Below are positions 1 to 8,022 of a stretch of 34,504 nt of DNA, one piece after another. Source of the stretch: Promicromonospora citrea (GTDB lineage: Bacteria > Actinomycetota > Actinomycetes > Actinomycetales > Cellulomonadaceae); NCBI RefSeq assembly GCF_013004695.1, contig NZ_JABEMG010000039.1:1-34504 (forward strand). Direction: 5' to 3'. Within the stretch, counting starts at the first letter, position 1. The number at the start of each line of letters is the position of its first letter. Made by a program: the position numbers and the translations under genes. Under the pieces are notes generated by a model that was not told the origin of the DNA, ran no database searches, and was given only the letters and a program-made list of their open reading frames with translations.

Positions 1-1
1 C

Positions 2-184
2 CCCGTGCTCGTCGTCGCCGGCGGGGGAGCCCCCGGCAGCCAGGACCGTGGCCCGGCGGCGCTCACGCCCGGCGTGCGGGCGGCGCTGCGCGAGGCCGGC
101 GTCGACCTGGCCGGGGCACGGGTGCTCACCTTCCCGCAGGAGGACGAGTACCTGCCGTCCGCGTACCGTGTCGTCACGGCGTGA
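2..184 (+). CDS. C-terminal end of an unidentified protein (partial)
   Basis: An open frame enters from the left edge and ends at a TGA at 182-184, giving about 60 residues with strong actinobacterial codon bias. The visible part has a hydrophobic beta-strand-like start, a glycine-rich turn (VVAGGGAPGS), a helical stretch and the ending YRVVTA. I do not recognise the family. Genes of the LigB-like extradiol dioxygenase type often sit just before miaA in actinobacteria, but the tail seen here does not carry the ending I would expect of that family, so I leave it unnamed. The miaA promoter box begins about 28 bases after its stop. Confidence 0.55.
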   Translation, partial: PVLVVAGGGAPGSQDRGPAALTPGVRAALREAGVDLAGARVLTFPQEDEYLPSAYRVVTA

Positions 185-211
185 CGGTTCGTCCCGGGAC
201 CGGGCCGACCG

Positions 212-217
212 TAGGGT
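212..217 (+). promoter_or_regulatory. -10 box of a leaderless promoter for miaA
   Basis: TAGGGT ends six bases before the GTG start at 224. With transcription starting about seven bases after the box, the mRNA would begin at the start codon, and no Shine-Dalgarno sequence is visible. The same spacing recurs upstream of several genes in this window. Confidence 0.5.
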
Positions 218-223
218 GACGGC

Positions 224-1222
224 GTGAGAGTCGTCGCCGTCGTGGGCCCCACCGCCACCGGGAAGTCGGACCTCGCGCTGGACCTGGCCGAGGCGCTGGG
301 CACCGACGCGGCGCCCGCCGAGATCGTCAACGCCGACGCCTACCAGCTCTACCGCGGCATGGACGTCGGTACGGCGAAGGTGCCGCCCGCCGAGCGCCGC
401 GGCATCGCGCACCACCAGCTCGACGTGCTCGACCCGGTGCAGGACGCGTCGGTGGCGCGCTACCAGGAGGCGGCGCGCGCCGACCTGGACGCGATCGCCG
501 GGCGGGGAGCGCGCGCCGTCGTCGTGGGCGGGTCCGGGCTGTACGTGCGCGCGCTGCTCGACCAGATGGACTTCCCCGGTACCGACCCCCAGGTCCGCGC
601 CCGGCTGGAGGCGCGCGCCGAGACGGAGGGCCGGCGCGCCCTGCACGCCGAGCTGGAGCGCCTCGACCCCCAGGCCGCCGAGAGCATCGGCCCCCACAAC
701 ACGCGCCGCATCGTGCGCGCGCTCGAGGTCATCGAGCTGACCGGCAGGCCCTACACCGCCAACCTGCCGCGCCAGGAGTACGTGCGCCCCGCGGTGCAGA
801 TCGGGCTCGACTGCTCGCGCGACGTGCTCGACGCCCGCGTCGCGGCGCGCGTCGACCGCATGTGGGACGCCGGGCTGGTCGACGAGGTCCGCGTGCTCGC
901 GAGCCCCGAGCAGGGCGGGACCGGTCCGGGCCTCGGCGTGACCGCCGCCCGCGCCGTCGGCTACGCCGAGGTGCTCGCCTGGTGGCGCGGGGAGCTCACC
1001 GAGCAGGAGGCCCGCGACGCCGTCGTCGCCAACACGCGCAGGCTCGCCCGCAAGCAGATGGGCTGGTTCGGCCGCGACCCGCGCGTGCGGTGGCTCGACG
1101 CCGCCTCGCCCCGCCTGCTCGACGAGGCGCTCGCGGTCGTCGCGGCGGCGGACGACGGCACCCTCCCGGAGGCCGGACGGATGTCGGACGACGCGCCGGT
1201 GCGCCGTAGCCTGGGATCATGA
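224..1222 (+). CDS. miaA: tRNA dimethylallyltransferase
   Basis: MiaA transfers the dimethylallyl group from DMAPP to N6 of adenosine 37 in tRNAs that read UNN codons; MiaB then methylthiolates the product. The 332-residue protein has the P-loop GPTATGKSDLA at residues 8-18, the conserved NADAYQLYRGMDVGTAK segment that binds substrate, the GGSGLYVRALL motif near 100, and the HNTRRIVRALE motif near 160. The length is normal for the family. GTG at 224 is the chosen start because the P-loop follows at the usual distance and a leaderless -10 box lies six bases upstream. The stop overlaps the dapF start by four bases (ATGA), so the two are probably coupled. The C-terminus (KQMGWFGRDPRVRWLD) is also typical. 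Confidence 0.97.
   Translation: MRVVAVVGPTATGKSDLALDLAEALGTDAAPAEIVNADAYQLYRGMDVGTAKVPPAERRGIAHHQLDVLDPVQDASVARYQEAARADLDAIAGRGARAVVVGGSGLYVRALLDQMDFPGTDPQVRARLEARAETEGRRALHAELERLDPQAAESIGPHNTRRIVRALEVIELTGRPYTANLPRQEYVRPAVQIGLDCSRDVLDARVAARVDRMWDAGLVDEVRVLASPEQGGTGPGLGVTAARAVGYAEVLAWWRGELTEQEARDAVVANTRRLARKQMGWFGRDPRVRWLDAASPRLLDEALAVVAAADDGTLPEAGRMSDDAPVRRSLGS
1207..1212 (+). promoter_or_regulatory. -10 box of a possible internal leaderless promoter for dapF
   Basis: TAGCCT lies inside the last codons of miaA and ends six bases before the dapF ATG at 1219. This suggests dapF can be transcribed alone, besides read-through from miaA. Confidence 0.45.
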
Positions 1223-2184
1223 CGCAGCCTGCGACCACCCCGGCGCCCGCAGCCCCCACGGCCGGGACCCTCGCGTTCACCAAGGGCCACGGCACGCACA
1301 ACGACTTCGTGCTGGTCGCCGACCCGGAGGGTGCCCTCGACCTCCGCCCCGAGCAGGTGCGGCGGCTGGCCGACCGACGCGGCGGCGTGGGCGGCGACGG
1401 CGTCATCCGCCTCGCGCCGACCGCGGCGCTCGCCCGCGCGGGCGAGCGGGCCGCGCAGGAGGCTCTCGAGCAGGAGCCGGGCGCGGTGTGGTTCATGGAC
1501 TACCGCAACGCCGACGGCTCGGTCGCGGAGATGTGCGGGAACGGCGTGCGGGTGTTCGCCGCCTTCGCCGAGCAGCTCGGGCTCGCCGACCTGACCACCG
1601 GGCCGCTCAGCCTCGGCACGCGCGCCGGCGTCAAGCGCGTCACCAAGGAGCCGGGCGGCTGGTACGCCGTCGACATGGGCGCGTGGTTCCTGCCCGCCGG
1701 TGACGTGGCGGTCGCCCAGGGGTACGACGCCGCGGTCGCCGTCCGCGGGTGGTCGCAGCCGCGCCCGGCGCTCAGCGTCGACCTCGGCAACCCGCACACC
1801 GTGGTCGCCCTGTCGAGCGTCGAGGAGCTCGACGGCCTCGACCTCGGGCGCGCGCCCGAGGTCGCGCCGGTACCGCCGCACGGCACGAACGTCGAGCTCG
1901 TGGTGCCGCTGGGCGAGGAGGACGGCCCCGACGGGCCCGTCGGGCGCCTGCGCATGCGCGTGCACGAGCGCGGGGTGGGCGAGACGCCGTCGTGCGGTAC
2001 GGGTGCGTGCGCCGCGGCGCTCGCGGTGCGCACCTGGCAGGGCGGATCGTCCGGCGCGGGCGCGCCGGACACGTGGCGCGTGGAGGTCCCGGGCGGCGAG
2101 GTCCGCGTGCGGGTGCTCGACGGCGGCACGGTCGAGCTGGCCGGCCCCGCCGAGCTGGTCTACTCGGGCGAGCTCACGCTCTGA
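1219..2184 (+). CDS. dapF: diaminopimelate epimerase
   Basis: DapF is a cofactor-independent racemase that converts LL- to meso-diaminopimelate, the direct precursor of lysine and of the peptidoglycan cross-linking residue. The 321-residue protein carries both catalytic cysteine motifs, MCGNGVR (near residue 112) and SCGTGACA (near 258), which act as the acid/base pair. It also has the N-terminal KGHGTHNDFVLV and the central DLGNPHTV and GTNVELV motifs of the family. The ATG overlaps the miaA stop. The gene converges on the methyltransferase gene with only about 20 bases between the stops. The order miaA-dapF is common in actinobacteria and supports a vertical, core-genome origin. Confidence 0.97.
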   Translation: MTQPATTPAPAAPTAGTLAFTKGHGTHNDFVLVADPEGALDLRPEQVRRLADRRGGVGGDGVIRLAPTAALARAGERAAQEALEQEPGAVWFMDYRNADGSVAEMCGNGVRVFAAFAEQLGLADLTTGPLSLGTRAGVKRVTKEPGGWYAVDMGAWFLPAGDVAVAQGYDAAVAVRGWSQPRPALSVDLGNPHTVVALSSVEELDGLDLGRAPEVAPVPPHGTNVELVVPLGEEDGPDGPVGRLRMRVHERGVGETPSCGTGACAAALAVRTWQGGSSGAGAPDTWRVEVPGGEVRVRVLDGGTVELAGPAELVYSGELTL

Positions 2185-2205
2185 CACGCGGTGGGGCGGC
2201 CGGCG

Positions 2206-2805
2206 TCAGGCGCCCACCCGCAGCACCCGGAACCCCTTGGACGACGCCTCGCGCTCGACCGGCAGGCCGAGCGCCTCGGTGATCCAGCGTGCGAGCGAGT
2301 CCGAGCCGAGGTTCTTCTGGACCACGAGCCACGCCGCGCCGCCGTCGGCCAGGCGCGGCAGCCAGCGCGTGAGCAGGGCGTGCAGCGCCTCCTTGCCCAC
2401 GCGGATCGGCGGGTTGGACCAGCACGCGGCGAAGGCGACGTCGTCGGGCACGTCGTCGGGCAGGACCGCGCGGACGTTCGACAGGCCGAGCCGCTCCGCG
2501 TTGCGGCGCACGAGGTCGAGCGCGCGCTCGTTGACGTCGACGGCCCACACCGTCGCCGCGGGCGCCTCCAGCGCGAGGGTCAGCGCGATCGGCCCCCACC
2601 CGCACCCCAGGTCGAGCAGGTGGCCCGACGGCGGCGGCTCCGGCACCCGGTCGAGCAGCACCGCCGTGCCCTTGTCGAGGCCGCCGGGCGAGAAGACGCC
2701 CGCCGCCACCTCGACGTCCACGTCCCGCCCCGCGAGGCGGACGGTGCGGACGCGGCGCTCGTCGTCCGAGGCGGGCTGGGCCGTGAAGTAGTGGTCGGTG
2801 GGCAC
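2206..2805 (-). CDS. class I SAM-dependent methyltransferase, RsmC/RlmG-like
   Basis: The 199-residue protein has the SAM-binding motif LDLGCGWGPIAL near residue 85, an acidic residue at the end of strand 2 (WAVDVNERALDL) and the substrate motif SNPPIRVGKE, where NPP is typical of base N-methyltransferases. Together these match the methyltransferase-small domain of RsmC and RlmG, which methylate guanine N2 in rRNA. It is a single-domain form, shorter than E. coli RsmC, as is usual in actinobacteria. The exact target cannot be read from the sequence. The start is GTG at 2805, with TACGAT ending six bases upstream, so it is probably leaderless. It is transcribed toward dapF. Confidence 0.85.
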   Translation of the reverse strand: MPTDHYFTAQPASDDERRVRTVRLAGRDVDVEVAAGVFSPGGLDKGTAVLLDRVPEPPPSGHLLDLGCGWGPIALTLALEAPAATVWAVDVNERALDLVRRNAERLGLSNVRAVLPDDVPDDVAFAACWSNPPIRVGKEALHALLTRWLPRLADGGAAWLVVQKNLGSDSLARWITEALGLPVEREASSKGFRVLRVGA

Positions 2806-2811
2806 CGGAGA

Positions 2812-2817
2812 ATCGTA
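2812..2817 (-). promoter_or_regulatory. -10 box of a leaderless promoter for the methyltransferase gene
   Basis: Read on the minus strand, TACGAT ends exactly six bases before the GTG start at 2805. The spacing matches that before miaA and dapF, and no Shine-Dalgarno sequence is present. Confidence 0.45.
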
Positions 2818-2857
2818 GGCGCTTGCCGCGGGGTGCGGCCGGTGCTAGCCATGGCGC

Positions 2858-3451
2858 ATGGAGATGCGCACGCGGGTCGTGCCCGCGACCCCGGAGGCCT
2901 GGGACGACGTGCAGACGGTGTTCGGCCTGCGCGGTGGCACCCACCACTGCCAGTGCCAGCGCATCCGCCTCGGCGACGGCGCGTGGTGGCACCTCTCGGT
3001 CGAGGAGCGGGCGCACCACCTGCGCGAGCAGCTCGACGTCGGGCCCGGGCTGACGTCGGGAGCCCTGCTCGGGTACCTCGGCGAGGAGCCGGTGGGCTGG
3101 GTCGCCGTCGCGCCGCGCACCGAGTTCGTGCGCTACCGCGGCAGCCAGGTGCCGTGGGCGGGCCGGGCCGAGGACAAGGACGACGCCGGCGTGTGGGCCG
3201 TCACGTGCTTCGCGGTCCGGGCGGGGTTCCGCAGGCAGGGACTGATGTACGACCTGGCTGCCGCGGCCGTCGAGCACGCGCGCGAGCAGGGGGCGCGTGC
3301 CGTCGAGGGGTACCCGATCGTGCCGGCGCCGGGCCAGGAGATCGCCTGGGGCGAGGTGAACGTCGGCACGCCGGGACCGTTCGCCGCGGCAGGGCTGACC
3401 GAGGTCAGCCGGCCGACCAGGCGCCGGCGCGTGATGCGGCGGGAGCTCTGA
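2858..3451 (+). CDS. GNAT-family N-acetyltransferase
   Basis: The 197-residue protein fits the GCN5-related acetyltransferase fold. The acetyl-CoA pyrophosphate-binding loop is visible as RAGFRRQGLMYDLAAAAVEHA near residue 125, following the strand VWAVTCFAVR. The N-terminal part contains a Cys/His-rich stretch (GGTHHCQCQRI, about residues 27-37), seen in one actinobacterial GNAT subgroup. Substrate is unknown. It stands alone between the divergent methyltransferase gene and hflX. The ATG at 2858 is preferred because the first residues (MEMRTRVVPATPE) begin the first GNAT strand; no clear Shine-Dalgarno sequence precedes it. A 122-base gap separates it from hflX. Confidence 0.8.
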   Translation: MEMRTRVVPATPEAWDDVQTVFGLRGGTHHCQCQRIRLGDGAWWHLSVEERAHHLREQLDVGPGLTSGALLGYLGEEPVGWVAVAPRTEFVRYRGSQVPWAGRAEDKDDAGVWAVTCFAVRAGFRRQGLMYDLAAAAVEHAREQGARAVEGYPIVPAPGQEIAWGEVNVGTPGPFAAAGLTEVSRPTRRRRVMRREL

Positions 3452-3573
3452 GCCCCGCACCGGACGGAGAAACACACCCGGAAACACATGGCCGCGGGAC
3501 TTTGTGGCGTGGGATCCTTGTTGTACCTCGTGGTTGGGATCAGTACCAGCCACCACCGAGAGTCAGGAACTAC

Positions 3574-5115
3574 ATGACCCACACCCCGACAGAGCCCGAG
3601 CTCCCTGAGCAGGAGACGCCCGAACTCAGCGAGTCGCAGGCGCAGGCGCAGGCGATCGCGAACGATGTCGTGGCACGGGTTCTCGCTCGGGCGGGGACCG
3701 CACGTGCCGACGGCGAGACCGTGCACACCGACGCCGACGGCGACCAGCTCGACCTCGAGGAGCGCACCGCGCTGCGGCGCGTCGTCGGCCTCTCGACGGA
3801 GCTCGAGGACGTCACGGAGGTCGAGTACCGGCAGCTGCGCCTGGAGAAGGTCGTGCTCGTCGGCCTGTACGCAGGCGGCGAGCGGGCCGCGCAGGAGGCG
3901 GAGATCTCGCTGCGCGAGCTCGCCGCGCTCGCGGAGACCGCGGGCTCGCAGGTGCTCGACGGCCTGCTGCAGCGCAGGCAGAAGCCGGATCCCGGCACCT
4001 ACCTGGGCTCGGGCAAGGCGCAGGAGCTGGCGCAGGTCGTGCTGGCCACCGGCGCCGACACCGTGGTCGTGGACAGCGAGCTCGCCCCGTCCCAGCGCCG
4101 CGCGCTGGAGGACGTGGTGAAGGTCAAGGTCGTCGACCGGACCGCGCTGATCCTCGACATCTTCGCCCAGCACGCCAAGTCCCGTGAGGGCAAGGCCCAG
4201 GTCGAGCTCGCGCAGCTCGAGTACCTCCTGCCGCGCCTGCGCGGCTGGGGTGAGTCGATGTCCCGCCAGGCCGGTGGCCAGGTGGGCGGCGCGGGTGCGG
4301 GCATGGGCTCGCGCGGTCCCGGCGAGACGAAGATCGAGCTCGACCGGCGTCGCATCCGCAACCGGATGGCCAAGCTGCGGCGTGAGATCGCCGCGATGAA
4401 GCCGGCGCGCGAGACCAAGCGCCTGAGCCGCCGGCGCAACGCGATCCCCGCGGTGGCGATCGCCGGGTACACCAACGCCGGCAAGTCGTCGCTGCTCAAC
4501 GCGCTGACCGGTGCGGGAGTGCTCGTCGAGAACGCCCTGTTCGCGACGCTGGACCCGACGGTCCGGCGCACCCGCACGGAGGACGGCCGCGTGTACACGC
4601 TGGCCGACACGGTCGGGTTCGTGCGGCACCTGCCGCACCAGCTCGTGGAGGCGTTCCGGTCCACGCTGGAGGAGGTCGGCGACGCCGACATCCTGCTGCA
4701 CGTGGTCGACGCCTCTCACCCGGACCCCGAGGGCCAGATCGCGGCGGTGCGCGAGGTGCTGTCCGAGATCCCCGCGTTCGAGGACGTCCACGAGATCGTG
4801 GTGCTCAACAAGGCGGACGTCGCCGACCCCACGGTCGTGGGGCGGATCCAGCGCCGCGAGCGGCACACCGCCGTCGTCTCCGCGCACTCGGGCGAGGGCA
4901 TCGCCGAGCTGCGCGCGCGGATCGCGGCCGAGCTGCCGCGCCCGGGCGTCCAGGTCGACCTGGTGGTCCCGTACGACCGGGGCGACCTGGTGCACCGCGT
5001 GCACGAGCACGGCGACATCGAGCTCACCGAGCACGTCGCGACGGGCACCCACGTGCGCGGGCGCGTCGACGAGCAGCTCGCCACCGAGCTGCACAAGGTG
5101 GCCGTGGCCTCGTGA
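3574..5115 (+). CDS. hflX: ribosome-associated GTPase HflX
   Basis: HflX binds the 50S subunit and splits stalled or hibernating 70S ribosomes, and in actinobacteria it is linked to antibiotic and hypoxic stress. The 513-residue protein has an acidic, Gln/Ala-rich N-terminal tail of about 40 residues and the HflX N-domain. A glycine-rich linker (GGQVGGAGAGMGSRGPGETK) follows, then a coiled helix, and the G domain with G1 GYTNAGKSSLL near 297, G3 DTVGFVRHLPHQLVEAF and G4 NKAD. The ATG at 3574 is chosen because AGGA precedes it by five bases and the N-terminus matches actinobacterial HflX. The open frame runs much further upstream but overlaps the acetyltransferase gene there. Confidence 0.95.
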   Translation: MTHTPTEPELPEQETPELSESQAQAQAIANDVVARVLARAGTARADGETVHTDADGDQLDLEERTALRRVVGLSTELEDVTEVEYRQLRLEKVVLVGLYAGGERAAQEAEISLRELAALAETAGSQVLDGLLQRRQKPDPGTYLGSGKAQELAQVVLATGADTVVVDSELAPSQRRALEDVVKVKVVDRTALILDIFAQHAKSREGKAQVELAQLEYLLPRLRGWGESMSRQAGGQVGGAGAGMGSRGPGETKIELDRRRIRNRMAKLRREIAAMKPARETKRLSRRRNAIPAVAIAGYTNAGKSSLLNALTGAGVLVENALFATLDPTVRRTRTEDGRVYTLADTVGFVRHLPHQLVEAFRSTLEEVGDADILLHVVDASHPDPEGQIAAVREVLSEIPAFEDVHEIVVLNKADVADPTVVGRIQRRERHTAVVSAHSGEGIAELRARIAAELPRPGVQVDLVVPYDRGDLVHRVHEHGDIELTEHVATGTHVRGRVDEQLATELHKVAVAS

Positions 5116-5120
5116 CCCTG

Positions 5121-5137
5121 GCCTGACCACGTCAGGC
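5121..5137 (+). terminator. short hairpin after hflX
   Basis: GCCTGAC and GTCAGGC form a perfect 7-bp stem around a CAC loop, six bases after the hflX stop. There is no T tract, so it may be a weak terminator or a processing hairpin. Confidence 0.4.
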
Positions 5138-5150
5138 ACCCGCCGACCAG

Positions 5151-5167
5151 ACGCAAGCCGTTTGCGT
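5151..5167 (+). promoter_or_regulatory. LacI-family operator 1
   Basis: ACGCAAGCCGTTTGCGT is an imperfect palindrome (7 of 8 half-site positions pair around a central base). Its half-site matches the second operator 30 bases downstream, as expected of a LacI/GalR-type site upstream of its own gene. Confidence 0.6.
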
Positions 5168-5180
5168 GACTGTGCAAGTC

Positions 5181-5197
5181 ATGCAAGCGGCTTGCGT
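5181..5197 (+). promoter_or_regulatory. LacI-family operator 2
   Basis: GCAAGC-G-GCTTGC (5183-5195) is a perfect palindrome within a 17-base site. It sits just upstream of the -10 box at 5208, where it would cover the -35 region of the repressor gene. The centre-to-centre distance to operator 1 is 30 bases, close to three helical turns. Confidence 0.68.
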
Positions 5198-5207
5198 TGT
5201 TCGTGGC

Positions 5208-5213
5208 TAGGAT
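5208..5213 (+). promoter_or_regulatory. -10 box of a leaderless promoter for the LacI-family gene
   Basis: TAGGAT ends six bases before the ATG at 5220, consistent with a leaderless mRNA. It lies just downstream of the two operator palindromes, so bound repressor would occlude RNA polymerase. Confidence 0.5.
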
Positions 5214-5219
5214 CGACCC

Positions 5220-6251
5220 ATGTCGAGACGGCTTTCGGATGTGGCGAAGAAGGTGGGCGTGAGCGAGGCGACGGTCAGTCGCGTGCTCAACGGCAAGCCC
5301 GGGGTGTCCCAGGGCACGCGGGACGCGGTGCTCACCGCCCTGGACGTGCTGGGCTACGAGCGGCCCACCAAGCTGCGCGGCAGCCGCGGCCGGCTGGTGG
5401 GCCTCGTGCTGCCCGAGCTGGTGAACCCGATCTTCCCGGCGTTCGCCGAGGTGATCGGGGGAGCGCTGGCCCAGCAGGGGTACACCCCTGTGCTGTGCAC
5501 GCGGACGGCCGGCGGCATCACCGAGGCCGAGTACATCGACCTGCTGCTCCAGCAGCAGGTGTCCGGGGTGATCTTCGCGGGCGGCTTCTACGCCGAGCGC
5601 GAGGCCGACCACGCGCACTACCGCCGGCTCGAGGAGCTCGGCCTGCCCGTCGTGCTCATCAACGCGGCGATCGAGGACCTGTCGTTCCCGAGCGTGGCGT
5701 GCGACGACCTCGTCGCGATGGAGCAGGCGCTCGGCCACGTGGTGTCGCTGGGCCACGAGCGCGTCGGGCTGCTGCTGGGCCCGGCCGACCACGTGCCGTC
5801 GGAGCGCAAGCTGGCGGCCGCCCGGCGGTTCGCCGAGCGCGCGGGCCTGGAGCTCGACCCCGACCTCGTGGTGCACTCGCAGTACTCCCTGGAGAGCGGT
5901 CAGGCCGCGGCCAACCGCCTGGTCGAGCGGGGTGCCACGGCGATCGTGTGCGCGAGCGACCCGCTGGCCCTCGGGGCGATCCGCGCGGTGCGCCGCGTCG
6001 GGCTGACCTGCCCGGGCGACGTGTCCGTCGTCGGCTTCGACGACTCGGCGCTCATGAACTCCACCGACCCGGCGCTGACCACCGTGCGGCAGCCGATCGA
6101 GCCCATGGGCCGCGCCGCCGTCGACCTGCTGGCCGCCCTCGTGGACGGCAGCGACGTGCCGCGCGACGAGCTGCTCTTCGAGCCCGAGCTGGTCGTCCGT
6201 GCGTCGACGGCCGCTGCGCGGGTGCGGGCGAAGTCTGTCGCAAAACGATAA
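5220..6251 (+). CDS. LacI-family transcriptional repressor of the sugar locus
   Basis: The 343-residue protein has the LacI headpiece at residues 1-50, with the helix-turn-helix LSDVAKKVGVSEATVSRVLNG. A hinge follows, then a periplasmic-binding-protein-like effector domain with the family landmarks LVGLVLPELVNPIFPAF, CASDPLALGAIRAV and SVVGFDDSALMNSTDPALTTVRQP. Such proteins usually leave DNA when a sugar binds. The upstream operator pair suggests autoregulation, and the downstream glucosidase and transporter genes are the natural targets. The effector is probably an alpha-glucoside or maltodextrin-derived sugar; this is inference from the neighbours. The stop is TAA, unusual in such GC-rich DNA. 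Confidence 0.93.
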   Translation: MSRRLSDVAKKVGVSEATVSRVLNGKPGVSQGTRDAVLTALDVLGYERPTKLRGSRGRLVGLVLPELVNPIFPAFAEVIGGALAQQGYTPVLCTRTAGGITEAEYIDLLLQQQVSGVIFAGGFYAEREADHAHYRRLEELGLPVVLINAAIEDLSFPSVACDDLVAMEQALGHVVSLGHERVGLLLGPADHVPSERKLAAARRFAERAGLELDPDLVVHSQYSLESGQAAANRLVERGATAIVCASDPLALGAIRAVRRVGLTCPGDVSVVGFDDSALMNSTDPALTTVRQPIEPMGRAAVDLLAALVDGSDVPRDELLFEPELVVRASTAAARVRAKSVAKR

Positions 6252-6267
6252 ACCTTCTGTCGAGTTC

Positions 6268-6297
6268 TTGCGCGGGCGTTGTCGTGTGACTTACGGT
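6268..6297 (+). promoter_or_regulatory. Promoter for the glucosidase gene
   Basis: TTGCGC (6268-6273) and TACGGT (6292-6297) are separated by 18 bases, and the -10 box ends seven bases before the ATG at 6305. This gives a sigma-70-type promoter with a leaderless mRNA. No clear copy of the LacI-type palindrome overlaps it. Confidence 0.5.
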
Positions 6298-6304
6298 TCA
6301 CGGC

Positions 6305-7960
6305 ATGACGACGATGTCCGCGCCCGGCGCACCCCGGCCCGCCTCCTCCGACTGGTGGCGGAGCGCCGTGATCTACCAGGTCTACCCCCGCAGCTTCGCC
6401 GACGGGAACGGTGACGGCACCGGCGACCTCGCCGGCGTCCGCTCGCGGCTCGGCTACCTGCGCGACCTCGGCGTGGACGCCATCTGGTACACGCCCTGGT
6501 ACGCCTCGCCCCTGGCCGACGGCGGGTACGACGTGCGCGACTACCGCACGATCGACCCGGCGTTCGGCACCCTCGAGGACGCCGAGGCGCTCATCGCCGA
6601 GGCCCGCGAGGCAGGCATCCGCACGATCGTCGACGTCGTGCCGAACCACATCTCCTCCGAGCACGAGTGGTTCCGCGCGGCGCTCGCGGCGGGTCCCGGC
6701 TCGCCCGAGCGGGAGCGGTTCTGGTTCCACGACGGCAAGGGCGCCGGCGGCGCCGAGATGCCGACGCGCTGGGTGTCGAGCTTCCAGGGCGACACGTGGA
6801 CCCGCACGACGAACCCCGACGGCACGCCCGGGCAGTGGTACCTGCACCTGTTCACGCCCGAGCAGCCCGACGTCAACTGGAACCACCCCGACGTGCGGCG
6901 CGAGCACGAGGACGTGCTGCGGTTCTGGTTCGACCGCGGTGCCGCGGGCATCCGCATCGACTCCGCCGCGCTCATCGTCAAGGACCCCGGTCTGCCCGAG
7001 GTGCCCGAGGCGCCCGGCCCGGGGGAGCACCCCCACCTGGACCGCGACGAGATCCACGACATCTACCGCTCCTGGCGCCGTGTCGCCGACGCGTACGACG
7101 AGCCGCGCGTCCTCGTCGGCGAGGTGTGGCTCGCCGACCACGAGCGGTTCGCGCAGTACCTGCGCCCCGACGAGATGCACACGGCGTTCAACTTCGACTT
7201 CATGGCCCGGCCGTGGGACGCCAAGGAGCTGCGGGAGTCGATCCGCACCACGCTCGAGGCGCACGCCCCCGTGGGCGCCCCGGCGACCTGGGTGCTCTCC
7301 AACCACGACATCACGCGGCCCGTGACACGCTACGGCCGCGAGGACTCGTCCTTCGACTTCGCGGCCAAGCGCTTCGGCACGCCGACCGACCTCGAGCTGG
7401 GCCGACGGCGGGCGCGGGCGGCCGCGCTCCTGGTCGCCGCTCTGCCCGGCGCCCTGTACGTGTACCAGGGCGACGAGCTCGGCCTGCCCGAGGCGGACGT
7501 GCCGCGCGAGGCCATCCAGGACCCGATGCACTTCCGCTCCGGCGGCGTCGACCCCGGACGCGACGGCTGCCGTGTGCCCCTGCCGTGGGCGCGCACCGGT
7601 TCCAGCCTCGGCTTCGGCCCCGACGGCGGCGCCGACCCCTGGCTGCCGCAGCCCGCCGCGTGGGCCGACCTGTCCGTGGAGGCGCAGGACGGCGACCCGG
7701 CCTCCATGCTGACCCTCTACCGCCGCACCCTGCACCTGCGCCGCGACCTGCCCGCGCTGCACACCGCCCCGCTGACGTGGCTCGACCACGGCGGGGACGA
7801 CGTGCTCGCCTTCACGCGTGGCGACCGCTTCGCGTGCGTCGTCAACCTCGGCACCGAGCCCGTTCCCCTGCCCGCCGGCGCCACGGTGCTCCTGGCGAGC
7901 GGCCCCGCCGACGGCGTGGTGGGGCCCGACACCGCCGTCTGGCTCGAGACGGCGCACTGA
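6305..7960 (+). CDS. GH13 alpha-glucosidase
   Basis: The enzyme hydrolyses terminal alpha-glucosidic bonds of short sugars. The 551-residue protein shows all four GH13 regions: DVVPNH (110-115), GIRIDSAAL with nucleophile Asp219, VGEVW with acid/base Glu273, and SNHD with transition-state stabiliser Asp335. The Ca-binding-like loop DGNGDGTGD lies at 33-41. It has no signal peptide, so it should act in the cytoplasm on sugars brought in by the importer encoded next. Architecture and context fit actinobacterial oligosaccharide alpha-glucosidases (I would expect subfamily GH13_30). Whether it prefers maltose, isomaltose, sucrose or trehalose cannot be decided by eye. A 62-base gap separates it from the binding-protein gene, so co-transcription is likely. 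Confidence 0.93.
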   Translation: MTTMSAPGAPRPASSDWWRSAVIYQVYPRSFADGNGDGTGDLAGVRSRLGYLRDLGVDAIWYTPWYASPLADGGYDVRDYRTIDPAFGTLEDAEALIAEAREAGIRTIVDVVPNHISSEHEWFRAALAAGPGSPERERFWFHDGKGAGGAEMPTRWVSSFQGDTWTRTTNPDGTPGQWYLHLFTPEQPDVNWNHPDVRREHEDVLRFWFDRGAAGIRIDSAALIVKDPGLPEVPEAPGPGEHPHLDRDEIHDIYRSWRRVADAYDEPRVLVGEVWLADHERFAQYLRPDEMHTAFNFDFMARPWDAKELRESIRTTLEAHAPVGAPATWVLSNHDITRPVTRYGREDSSFDFAAKRFGTPTDLELGRRRARAAALLVAALPGALYVYQGDELGLPEADVPREAIQDPMHFRSGGVDPGRDGCRVPLPWARTGSSLGFGPDGGADPWLPQPAAWADLSVEAQDGDPASMLTLYRRTLHLRRDLPALHTAPLTWLDHGGDDVLAFTRGDRFACVVNLGTEPVPLPAGATVLLASGPADGVVGPDTAVWLETAH

Positions 7961-8022
7961 CCCAACCGACCTGATCCCTTCCCTCACGTGCCGCCCCAGT
8001 GGCACCAGACCAAGGAGTGACA

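Noticed and set aside
961-2187. Long minus-strand open frame opposite miaA and dapF
   Set aside because: It is the antisense shadow of strongly conserved genes with Arg/Ala/His-rich low-complexity sequence; the same applies to the other long frames opposite hflX, the helicase, lexA and the esterase.
2191-3573. Long in-frame extension upstream of hflX giving a 974-residue protein
   Set aside because: It runs across the antisense of the methyltransferase gene and over the acetyltransferase gene in another frame, has low-complexity Arg/Ala/Gly composition, and the known HflX N-terminus starts at 3574 with a ribosome site.
6237-6255. AT-rich stretch GCAAAACGATAAACC at the end of the LacI-type gene as a possible operator
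   Set aside because: It is not palindromic and differs from the two clear operators; it mainly contains the TAA stop.
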